Source: Aquimarina sp. Aq107
GTDB lineage: Bacteria > Bacteroidota > Bacteroidia > Flavobacteriales > Flavobacteriaceae
Direction of reading: 5' to 3'
Assembly (NCBI RefSeq): GCF_943733665.1
Contig: NZ_OX030782.1
Coordinates: 1,384,001 to 1,448,000 of the forward strand
Length of the DNA: 64,000 nt
This document shows, one piece after another, positions 35,668 to 43,479 of this stretch. Position numbers and translations under genes: made by a program. Position 1 is the stretch's first letter. Each line of letters starts with the position of its first letter. The notes under the pieces were generated by a model. The model saw only the letters and a list, made by a program, of their open reading frames with translations, had not been told where the DNA came from and did no database searches.

Positions 35668-36567
35668 TTAATGTATTGTTGCATCTTTAGGTATTTCTGC
35701 ATTACGATGCTTCCATCGCTTATGTGTCCATAAATAATATTCCGGAGCTTTGCGAATTTGTGTCTCTACCATTCTTAAGTAAGTTTCCACAATATAAAAA
35801 TCTTCGCAGTTTTTTGCATTTTCTGTAATTGGAATAAATCTAGCTTGGTAATACCCTCTTTTTACTTTTTCTACTTGTAAATAGGCCACGGACATATCTA
35901 GCCTTTTAGCTAATACTGCTCCACCAACATGAGTGGGTACTTTGATTTCCATAAAATCTGTCCAATATGTTGCCTTATTAAGACTTGGAGATTGATCAGA
36001 TAAGAATGCATAGGAACATAATTTACCGTTAACCTTATCTCGTGTAATTTCTTTCATGGCATTATAACTTGCGATAAGTCTTGCATCATATCGTTTTCTT
36101 ATGCGATGTACTAACTGGTCGAAGTATTTGTTTTTAACTTGTTTATAAACACCAACTGTTGGGAAATCAATTAGTAATTGTGTAACTGTAGCCCATTCAT
36201 AACTGGCATAATGTGCCATTAGGACTACGATACTTTTGTTTTTTGCTTCTAGCTTTTTAAGAGATTCAATATCGATAATTTTAAATCGATCCAGAAGGTC
36301 CTTATCACTTATAGAAATTGATTTAATCATTTCTAAAAACATATCGCACATATGTTTATAAAATGCTTTTCTTATTTTGGAGATCTCTTCAGAAGATTTT
36401 TCAGGAAAAACCAGTGTCAAGTTTTCTGTAACAGCTTTTTTTCTATATGCAATAATGTGATATACAAAAATGTATACACAAGTAGAAAACATATAAAATA
36501 GACGCCACGGTAGTTTAGAAATAATCCATAAAATTGGATACACAAGGCGATATACCAATAGTTGCAT
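35668..36567 (-). CDS. Lysophospholipid/lipid A acyltransferase (LpxL/HtrB family), copy 1
   Basis: A 299-residue inner-membrane-associated acyltransferase that adds secondary acyl chains to lipid A. One hydrophobic segment lies near the N-terminus (residues about 5-40). The catalytic HX4E motif is AHYASYEWA at about residue 118; the later blocks SYAFLSDQSPSL and KVPTHVGGAVLAKRLDMS correspond to the second conserved region. The paralogue at 36645-37550 lies 77 bp upstream on the same strand, about 50% identical by eye. Two copies suggest different chain or site preference. Confidence 0.9.
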   Translation of the reverse strand: MQLLVYRLVYPILWIISKLPWRLFYMFSTCVYIFVYHIIAYRKKAVTENLTLVFPEKSSEEISKIRKAFYKHMCDMFLEMIKSISISDKDLLDRFKIIDIESLKKLEAKNKSIVVLMAHYASYEWATVTQLLIDFPTVGVYKQVKNKYFDQLVHRIRKRYDARLIASYNAMKEITRDKVNGKLCSYAFLSDQSPSLNKATYWTDFMEIKVPTHVGGAVLAKRLDMSVAYLQVEKVKRGYYQARFIPITENAKNCEDFYIVETYLRMVETQIRKAPEYYLWTHKRWKHRNAEIPKDATIH

Positions 36568-36584
36568 TATGTTAATTTAGCCTA

Positions 36585-36592
36585 CAAATATA
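36585..36592 (-). promoter_or_regulatory. Candidate -7 box for acyltransferase copy 1
   Basis: Minus-strand TATATTTG matches TAnnTTTG 17 bp before the start codon. A TTTG lies at a short spacing (15 nt) upstream. If real, copy 1 has its own promoter within the gap between the two acyltransferase genes. Confidence 0.4.
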
Positions 36593-36644
36593 AAATTATT
36601 TGAGGTTCAAAAATCTTAGTGTAATCTTAAATAAAAGTGAAATT

Positions 36645-37550
36645 TTAAGCAATTACAGCATCCTTAGGAGGTTTAGCACTGCGATGTTTCCATCGTTTAT
36701 GAGTCCATAAATAATTCTCTGGTTTATGCTTGATTTGTTCTTCAAGTAATTTTGTAAATCTCTTAGTAATAGCGTATTCTTCTTCATTTTTTGGATCTTC
36801 AGAAATTGGAACCAACGTTGCCTCATAATATCCTCTTTTTATCTTCTCTACGTGAAGATAAAATATACTAAGACCTAATCTTCTAGAAAGAACTTCTCCT
36901 CCTACAAATGCCGGTACCTTTATTCCCATAAAGTCTGTCCAGAATGTTGCATTATTAAGTTTAGGTGATTGATCAGAAATTAAACCATATAAACTTAATT
37001 CAGGATTCTCTTTTCTTTGATCCATAGTCATTTCTCTAAAAACTTTAGCACTTGGGATTAATCTAGAGTTAAATCGGCCTCTAATTCTATGTACTAACTT
37101 GTCGAAATATTTGTTCTTGATTGGTTTGTAAATTCCAACACATCTAAACTTACTTATTAAATCAATCGAATTGGTCCATTCATAACTATTATAATGACCC
37201 ATCATCGTAATGATGCTTTTGTTTTTATTCTCTAAATCTACTATGGCATCTAGATTGGTAATGTGAAAACGCTTTACGATTTCCTTCTCACTTATGGATA
37301 AAGAACGAATCATTTCTAAGAACATATCACACATATGTTTGTATGAAGCTTTTCGAATGCGATTTATTTCCTTGGTATTCTTATCAGGAAAAGCTAAGTT
37401 TAAATTTTCCGTTACTGTTTTTCTTCGATACCTTATAATATGATAAGTAAGGATGTAAACACAAGTTGAAAATAAGTAAAATAATCTCCATGGTAGCTTA
37501 GATATGATCCAAAGTATGGGATATACTAAACTATAAATCACTAATTGCAT
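36645..37550 (-). CDS. Lysophospholipid/lipid A acyltransferase (LpxL/HtrB family), copy 2
   Basis: A 301-residue paralogue of the next gene, with the same layout: N-terminal hydrophobic segment, KLPWRLFYLFSTCVYILTY, HX4E motif GHYNSYEWTN at about 118, and SDQSPKLNNATFWTDFMGIK. The C-terminus, ENYLWTHKRWKHR, is shared almost without change. It sits upstream of copy 1 and is divergent from the rhomboid gene. The pair arose by tandem duplication; gram-negative bacteria often use two or three such enzymes for hexa- or penta-acyl lipid A. Confidence 0.9.
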   Translation of the reverse strand: MQLVIYSLVYPILWIISKLPWRLFYLFSTCVYILTYHIIRYRRKTVTENLNLAFPDKNTKEINRIRKASYKHMCDMFLEMIRSLSISEKEIVKRFHITNLDAIVDLENKNKSIITMMGHYNSYEWTNSIDLISKFRCVGIYKPIKNKYFDKLVHRIRGRFNSRLIPSAKVFREMTMDQRKENPELSLYGLISDQSPKLNNATFWTDFMGIKVPAFVGGEVLSRRLGLSIFYLHVEKIKRGYYEATLVPISEDPKNEEEYAITKRFTKLLEEQIKHKPENYLWTHKRWKHRSAKPPKDAVIA

Positions 37551-37661
37551 TAAATTCTATTTTTAGCGGCTAAAGATAATCTATTTTAGCTTACTATTAC
37601 TAAACTATAAAACCATCTTACTTCTAAATAAATTCAATACTCGTTAGGTTAAAATATATAC

Positions 37662-37669
37662 TATATTTG
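37662..37669 (+). promoter_or_regulatory. Candidate -7 box of the rhomboid gene
   Basis: TATATTTG matches TAnnTTTG and ends 18 bp before the ATG at 37688. It overlaps a TTG codon at 37667 that is in frame with the gene, which argues that the TTG is not the true start. Confidence 0.5.
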
Positions 37670-37687
37670 GATGATAAAATATTATAT

Positions 37688-38338
37688 ATGCTAAATCTTG
37701 ATATAGTAGTAATTGCCATTATATTGGTAAATGTGCTAGTTTCGTTAAAGGGATTAAATGATTTTTCTTTTTTAGAACGCTATAAGTTTAATATTGGGGG
37801 TATAAGACGTGGTGAGCAAATACGAATGCTTACTTCTGGTTTTTTGCATGTAGATCATATGCATTTATTTTTTAATATGTTTACCCTTTACTTTTTTGCA
37901 CCAGTAGTCCTTAATGCATTAGGAAATATTAAGTTTCTCGTAATCTATTTTTGTAGCTTGATTGTAGGGAACTTGTTTTCTCTCTTTTTTCATAAGGATG
38001 AGTATCATTATAGTGCTGTTGGAGCTAGTGGTGCTGTTTCTGGAGTTATTTTTTCTGCAATATTATTTCAACCTGGGATGAAGTTGTATCTAATGTTTAT
38101 TCCGATTCCGATTCCTGCCTACATTTTTGGGATTGGATATTTGCTTTATTCAATTTATGGGATGAAGAGTAGGTCTGGTAATATTGGACACGATGCCCAT
38201 TTTGGAGGAGCCGTTGGAGGGTATGTGGTTACATTGATTCTTGCTCCCTTTTTATTTCAAGAAAACCTTTTAATGATAGGGTTACTAGCAATACCAATAA
38301 TCGTTTTGTTTGTTATGCAACGACTTGGAAAACTTTAA
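37688..38338 (+). CDS. Rhomboid family intramembrane serine protease
   Basis: A 216-residue inner-membrane protein with six predicted spans. The catalytic Ser is in GASGAVSGVIFSA (GxSG, residue about 119) and the His in GHDAHFGGAVGGYVVT (about 174). HMHLFFNMFTLYFFAP is the conserved HxxxN span. I start at the ATG at 37688; the TTG at 37667 would add seven residues but lies inside the probable promoter box. Rhomboids cut single-pass membrane proteins; the target here is unknown. Confidence 0.9.
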   Translation: MLNLDIVVIAIILVNVLVSLKGLNDFSFLERYKFNIGGIRRGEQIRMLTSGFLHVDHMHLFFNMFTLYFFAPVVLNALGNIKFLVIYFCSLIVGNLFSLFFHKDEYHYSAVGASGAVSGVIFSAILFQPGMKLYLMFIPIPIPAYIFGIGYLLYSIYGMKSRSGNIGHDAHFGGAVGGYVVTLILAPFLFQENLLMIGLLAIPIIVLFVMQRLGKL

Positions 38339-38340
38339 AT

Positions 38341-38370
38341 AAAAAAAGATCTGATTATCAGATCTTTTTT
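38341..38370 (+). terminator. Rho-independent terminator after the rhomboid gene
   Basis: AAAAAAAGATCTGA-TTA-TCAGATCTTTTTTT is a stem of 9 bp plus an A/T run, 2 bp after the stop codon. It also faces the convergent TlpA-like gene. Confidence 0.88.
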
Positions 38371-38400
38371 TATTTATTCAAATTGTTGTCGTACAGGAAT

Positions 38401-39522
38401 TTACAGAGACTCTTCTCCTAATAATTCCGAAATTTTTGTTTCTAAAGCAGGACCTCTTAGGTTTTTAGCAATTACATTTCCTTTATCATCGATAATGAAA
38501 GTGGCTGGAATTGATCTTACACCATATGCTTTGGCTATTGGATCTTGCCAAAATTTTAGATGGGATACATGATTCCATTCTAAATTATCTTGATCGATTG
38601 CTGTTGTCCAATGGTCTTTTTTTCTATCCAGAGAAACTCCTATGATATTTAGTCCTTTATCATGATATTTATTATAAACCCTAACCACGTTAGGATTCTC
38701 TGCTCTACAAGGTTTGCACCAAGACGCCCAAAAATCAATTATAGTGATTTTACCCATAGATTCTTTAAGAGAAACCATTTTTCCCTCAGGATTAGGAGCA
38801 GAAAAATCTTCAGCTTCACTACCAATATCTATTTTGCCAATAGAGGCTGTAATTAATCGATCTAGATTTTTACCTAATCGTGAAGTTTTTAGGGTATCCT
38901 GAACTGTAGCATATATTTTTTTAATTTGTTTTGCAGGAGCAGCTTTTAGATTTAATAAATCTGTAAGCGCCATTACTGCTACTAAAGAATTGGGATTATT
39001 TTCAGCAATTTCTCTTCTGTATTTATTTTCGTCAACACGTATCTTTTGTAATTTTCTAGATAGGTTAACTGTTTTTTCAGTTTCTTTTAACTTAGAAGCT
39101 ATCTGATATTGATTACTAAGTTCTTGCTTTTCCTTCCCAAAATCAGTCATCTTACTTAAGTACTTGAAAAATAATTGATTTTCAGGTCCTCCTTTAATAA
39201 TTGAAGATCGTAAGCTATCTTTATAGATAGTCATTTTGATTGGATTATTTTCGGCAAGGAATAATACATTTTGGGGCGTCCCATTAAAAGTTAAATAGTT
39301 AAAATCATTATCTTCTACCACAGGTAGCGATATCGAAAATTTACCTTGCTGTATCGTAGTAGAATCTATGATAGTAGGTCTGTTTGATTGGTTTATTGCA
39401 TTTACATATACTGTAACTCCATCCTCAAACCCATTTGTTTCAGCTGTAATTGAATATCCCTTTTCCTCTTTTTGACATGCTGCTATTAGCAATATGAGAG
39501 CAAGCAGTACTATTTTTTTCAT
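38401..39522 (-). CDS. TlpA-like thioredoxin lipoprotein with DUF4369 domain
   Basis: A 373-residue lipoprotein (lipobox LIAACQ, Cys at about 16). Residues about 22-120 resemble DUF4369 (GYSITAETNGFEDGVTVYV, TIIDSTTIQQGKFSI). A charged helix follows, and residues about 235-370 are a TlpA/ResA-type thioredoxin fold with ITIIDFWASWCKPCRAENP (CxxC) and YGVRSIPATFIIDDKGNVI (cis-Pro). Family members reduce periplasmic disulfides, for example in cytochrome c maturation; here the partner is unknown. It is divergent from the GAF-domain gene. Confidence 0.9.
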   Translation of the reverse strand: MKKIVLLALILLIAACQKEEKGYSITAETNGFEDGVTVYVNAINQSNRPTIIDSTTIQQGKFSISLPVVEDNDFNYLTFNGTPQNVLFLAENNPIKMTIYKDSLRSSIIKGGPENQLFFKYLSKMTDFGKEKQELSNQYQIASKLKETEKTVNLSRKLQKIRVDENKYRREIAENNPNSLVAVMALTDLLNLKAAPAKQIKKIYATVQDTLKTSRLGKNLDRLITASIGKIDIGSEAEDFSAPNPEGKMVSLKESMGKITIIDFWASWCKPCRAENPNVVRVYNKYHDKGLNIIGVSLDRKKDHWTTAIDQDNLEWNHVSHLKFWQDPIAKAYGVRSIPATFIIDDKGNVIAKNLRGPALETKISELLGEESL

Positions 39523-39890
39523 TCTATTTCTTTTTTGATCTGTAAAAATATGTAATATGGACCTTAAACCCCAAAAATTAACTTTTAAATATAAGTATTT
39601 GTTAATATTTAATTTGTATTCTAAAAATAAAGATGATAAAAAAATATAATAGGTGTAACAAAAACCATTTGTTTAGAGTCTAATGAGATAGATAACATGG
39701 GTTTTTGTTCTAAAATTATAAAGAAAATTATTTTTTTATTGTTTTCAGTCCTAATTGATTGTTAATATTCGTCTATTAATTATTGATAAATGACTTATAA
39801 AGTAAGCTTTTCAATTAATTAATTGTTAATACCGATATTAAGTGACAAAGTTTTGTGTTATTTTTGTTAAACTACCGTAAATAAACCGTT
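39523..39890. other. Divergent intergenic region with a long-loop inverted repeat
   Basis: This 368-bp gap separates the divergent TlpA-like and GAF genes. AACAAAAACCAT (39657-39668) pairs with ATGGGTTTTTGTT (39697-39709), one bulge, across a 28-nt loop. A TATTTTTG box (39859-39866) fits TAnnTTTG and is placed 24 bp before the GAF gene ATG. A terminator is not expected between divergent genes, so the stem-loop could mark a small RNA or a protein-binding site. Nothing else is seen. Confidence 0.5.
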
Positions 39891-42257
39891 ATGAAGGTCC
39901 TGGAGCATGAATTTCCGTTGGATATTAGGATAAGTTTCTCTTCATTCTTTGACCAATACAGAGAGTTTTTAAAAAGTGATAATAAATTAATACGTGATCG
40001 TGCGGAAAGTATTTTAAAAATTGCAGAAGATTATCCTGAGTTAGAGGAAGGAATAAGGACAGAAGAACGTGTGCAGGAGTTGTTGCCGCAGATAGAGTTC
40101 GTTTTGGAAGATTCTTTTGCTCAAATTCTACAAAAAAATGAAATAAAGATTGCAACAATACCTTTTAATAATACTGTAGTAAAATCAACTGAACGTTACA
40201 AAAACATTGTAAAAGCAGCGGGTTCTGATTTTGAACCACAAATTAAGAACTTAGATGAGGACCATTATTTTATAATGGGATGTAGTATAATTTTGAGTCA
40301 ATATTACGGTTATAAAATTGATTTTAGAAGACCGTTTTTTTATGATATACCGGATGCATCTGGGATAATGCGTCATTATAGAATTTTATATAACGGAGAT
40401 TTTATTGAAATAATTAAAACAGATAATGCAAGAGATATTACTGAAGAAGATGTTGCTGTTTTAATCGATAATTTTGATAATGTAGAGATTTGGAAAGAAA
40501 AATTTCCTCCCAATAGCTGGATATTTAAAGGAATTGTTATCGCAAATTTATTTGACGTAACGGCGGATGTATCTTTATCAGAATTTAAAACAAGCCTTTT
40601 AAAATACGATAAGACACAAGGAGATTTTATTGGAAGTTTTCAGAATATCTTTAGAGGGATATTTAATCTCCCTGAGATTAAAGTAGGTTTCTCTAATTAT
40701 AATGAGGAAGAAAGAGTTTTAGAACGGGTTCCGTTCAAAACTATAGATAGTTATGTGTTATATGATAAGTTTTCTGATTGCTGTGAGACAGCTTTGTGTA
40801 AAGGGACGTATCAATACTTATTTGAAAAATCAGAACCTTTTGCGGTTTCTAATATTCAAAAAATACATGAAACTTATCCAGATGAACTTATGTACAGCAA
40901 TCTGGCAAAGCAAAATATTAAAAGTGCAATTATAGCACCAATAGAAAATAATGGAAAGCTATTAGGGGTTTTAGAAATTGTTTCGCCTAATATTAAGGAG
41001 TTAAATAGTATCAATGCAAACAAACTATTGGATATTATGCCATATCTAGTAGATTCTGTTTTAAGATCTAAAGCTAAGGCTGAAGATGAGTTAGAGCTCG
41101 TTATCCAACAAGAATGTACTTCTATACATCCAAGTGTATACTGGAAATTTAGACAAGAAGCTAAGCGTTTTATTTTATCCAAAGCAGAAGAAAATCCAAC
41201 TTCTTTTAGAGAAGTAGTTTTTGAAGATGTATATCCTTTATTTGGACAGATTGATATTAAAGGATCTTCTGAGGCACGAAATGGTTCCGTTCAAAAAGAT
41301 TTAATACTTCAATTAAAAGCTATTGCCAAGGTTATTAATAAGGTCACAGAAATAGATTCTTTACCAATTTATGATCAAATTAAATTTAGAATAGAGAATT
41401 ATATAAATTCGGTTTCTTCCCAATTACAGGTCGATACAGAACAACGAATTCTTAATTTTATAAAAAATGAAATCAAGCCATTATTCAAGCATCTAAAGGG
41501 AACTAATATTGAGCTTGAGGGGTTAATTAATCAATATAATAATTCATTAGATAAAGGTACTAAAATGCTATATAAGCATAGGAAAGCGTATGATGAATCT
41601 GTTATGTTGATTAATAAAAAGATGGCAGCATTATTAGATGAAAAACAAAAGGAAGCCCAAAAAATGTACCCGCATTATTTTGAACGATTTAAAACTGACG
41701 GAGTAGAGCATAATATGTACATAGGTGAGTCTATTACTAAACAGAATAGTTTCAATAAAATATATCTTTACAACCTTAGATTATGGCAGTTACAGGTAAT
41801 GTGCGAAATGGAGAATGAGTACTACCAACTTAAACAAGATTTGCCTGTTCCGTTGGATGTAGCTTCTATGGTATTGGTTTTTAATGCTTCATTATCGGTG
41901 AGATTTAGAATGGATGAAAAGCGTTTTGATGTTGACGGAACTTATAATGCGAGATATGAAGTAGTTAAAAAGAGGGTAGATAAAGCTAAGATTAAAGGTA
42001 CTAATCAGCGAATTACCGAAAAAGGAAAGTTAGTTGTTGTCTATTCTCAGCGTACTGATGAAAAGGAATACATTAAATATATCAATTTCTTACAATCTAA
42101 AAACTATTTAGAAGATGAAATAGAAGTGGTGGAATTGGATGATTTACAAGGTGTTACTGGGTTAAAAGCGCTAAGGGTAAATATTCTTTATAACAAAAAT
42201 AAAGAGGATAAAGAATATTATACATATGAAGATTTAATGAAAGAAATTAATAAATAA
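39891..42257 (+). CDS. Large GAF-domain protein of unknown function
   Basis: A 788-residue cytoplasmic protein without signal or membrane spans. A GAF-like domain is centred on residues 285-390 (YDKFSDCCETALCKGTYQYL, IKSAIIAPIENNGKLLGVLEIVSP). The N-terminal 280 residues and the long helical C-terminal half (about 400-788, with a coiled-coil-like ERFKTDG...LYNLRLWQLQVMCEM) match nothing I can name. There is no kinase, cyclase or DNA-binding module. GAF domains bind small ligands, so a sensor or scaffold is possible. The closing gap to the convergent HD gene is 6 bp. Confidence 0.8.
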   Translation: MKVLEHEFPLDIRISFSSFFDQYREFLKSDNKLIRDRAESILKIAEDYPELEEGIRTEERVQELLPQIEFVLEDSFAQILQKNEIKIATIPFNNTVVKSTERYKNIVKAAGSDFEPQIKNLDEDHYFIMGCSIILSQYYGYKIDFRRPFFYDIPDASGIMRHYRILYNGDFIEIIKTDNARDITEEDVAVLIDNFDNVEIWKEKFPPNSWIFKGIVIANLFDVTADVSLSEFKTSLLKYDKTQGDFIGSFQNIFRGIFNLPEIKVGFSNYNEEERVLERVPFKTIDSYVLYDKFSDCCETALCKGTYQYLFEKSEPFAVSNIQKIHETYPDELMYSNLAKQNIKSAIIAPIENNGKLLGVLEIVSPNIKELNSINANKLLDIMPYLVDSVLRSKAKAEDELELVIQQECTSIHPSVYWKFRQEAKRFILSKAEENPTSFREVVFEDVYPLFGQIDIKGSSEARNGSVQKDLILQLKAIAKVINKVTEIDSLPIYDQIKFRIENYINSVSSQLQVDTEQRILNFIKNEIKPLFKHLKGTNIELEGLINQYNNSLDKGTKMLYKHRKAYDESVMLINKKMAALLDEKQKEAQKMYPHYFERFKTDGVEHNMYIGESITKQNSFNKIYLYNLRLWQLQVMCEMENEYYQLKQDLPVPLDVASMVLVFNASLSVRFRMDEKRFDVDGTYNARYEVVKKRVDKAKIKGTNQRITEKGKLVVVYSQRTDEKEYIKYINFLQSKNYLEDEIEVVELDDLQGVTGLKALRVNILYNKNKEDKEYYTYEDLMKEINK

Positions 42258-42263
42258 CTTCTT

Positions 42264-43439
42264 TTATTGTAATGTGTTGAATGCAATTACAAAGGATAAC
42301 GCCGAAGTAATAAAGCCAATCATAAAAACCGTATAGGTAATTCTAAGGATTTTGTATTTTCTGTGTAGTACTTTACCCAAAAAGTATAAATCTTTTATCA
42401 TTGTATCATAAATATACTCCTTGTCATCCATAAGTTCATGCATCGCCGATTTGTAATCATTAAGAGGCATTTTATGAAAATTACCAAAAAATAAAAGATT
42501 TACCTTTTTTTCTTCTATTTCCTTGCGAGTAAATTCACCACTAGTAACATTAGGTCTTGTCGCCAATACAGATAATAACATTGATATAATGCTAAATACG
42601 ATAAATATTAGTGTTGGATAAATTAAATATTGGTTAGAGGGATTATCTAATTTAGGAATTAAATTAGATAGTGCTAATGAGATGATAATAGCATTAACAG
42701 ATAATAAAATATTCGCTTTGGTATCTGCAATATCACTTAGTTTTAAATGATTTCTAAGGGTTACTCTAAACAGCGTTTGTATACCTTTTTCGGGACTTTC
42801 TTCTTTGACTAACTTTTTCAACTTGGCTTTTTTCTTTTTCTTTTTTAAAGCTGTTTGTTCATTAAGTATTTCTAATAGATGCTCTTCTTTTTTTGGCTGC
42901 CAATTCTCTAAAGCATATTCCGTATAAAATTTGTGTTTGTTTTTTAAGAAGTCAATATTAATCTTTAACCAGTCAGCGCTACTATATTTTTCTTTGTTAT
43001 TAAATTCAAACTCTTGTCTTAAAAATTCGCTCGTTTCCTTAAAGTATCCTTTAGCCAAGTGAGAAGCATCTGCATCTCTAATAATCTTTTCTAATAAGTT
43101 ATTAGGTTTGTGTTCCATTTTTGTCGCCAATATCAAAGAAGATACTTTATCAATAATATCATCAGAAATATTTTGTTCTTTTAAAAAGGCTTTAGAAATT
43201 ATAACACTGTGTTCCTCGTGATTATCAAGACTTTCGGAATAACCCGTGTCATGAAGTAATGCGGTTAACAATAATATATCTGCATCTTCTTCTGAAATAT
43301 TAGTATTGTCAATAATTTCTTTTGTACTTTTAAATACTCTTTTGGTATGTGTGTAATTATGATAGATACAGGTTTCAGGAAGTTTTTTAGTAAAAAGTTC
43401 AGAAACAAAATTATCAGTTTTTTCAACTAACTCGTTCAT
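42264..43439 (-). CDS. HD-domain protein with C-terminal PycTM (DUF5706) membrane module
   Basis: A 391-residue protein. Residues 1-190 form an HD phosphohydrolase: H26 and H30 in YHNYTHTKRVF, H62-D63 in LLHDTGYSES, then HEEHSVIISKAF and RDADASHLAKG. A basic linker (KKKKKKAKLKKLV) leads to the PycTM region (about 225-391) with HLKLSDIADTKANILLSVNA and three membrane spans near 243-262, 268-292 and 365-388. PycTM is known as the membrane effector of Pycsar anti-phage systems; NCBI often names this fusion a Pycsar system effector. No uridylate cyclase gene is adjacent, so a housekeeping nucleotide hydrolase is as likely. Confidence 0.88.
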   Translation of the reverse strand: MNELVEKTDNFVSELFTKKLPETCIYHNYTHTKRVFKSTKEIIDNTNISEEDADILLLTALLHDTGYSESLDNHEEHSVIISKAFLKEQNISDDIIDKVSSLILATKMEHKPNNLLEKIIRDADASHLAKGYFKETSEFLRQEFEFNNKEKYSSADWLKINIDFLKNKHKFYTEYALENWQPKKEEHLLEILNEQTALKKKKKKAKLKKLVKEESPEKGIQTLFRVTLRNHLKLSDIADTKANILLSVNAIIISLALSNLIPKLDNPSNQYLIYPTLIFIVFSIISMLLSVLATRPNVTSGEFTRKEIEEKKVNLLFFGNFHKMPLNDYKSAMHELMDDKEYIYDTMIKDLYFLGKVLHRKYKILRITYTVFMIGFITSALSFVIAFNTLQ

Positions 43440-43479
43440 GTTATAATTTTTCAGTAACCAAAATAATTAAAAAAAATGA

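Noticed and set aside
42264..43439. Complete Pycsar defence system
   Set aside because: Only the effector-like fusion is present; neighbours are a GAF protein and a phosphoesterase, with no cyclase.
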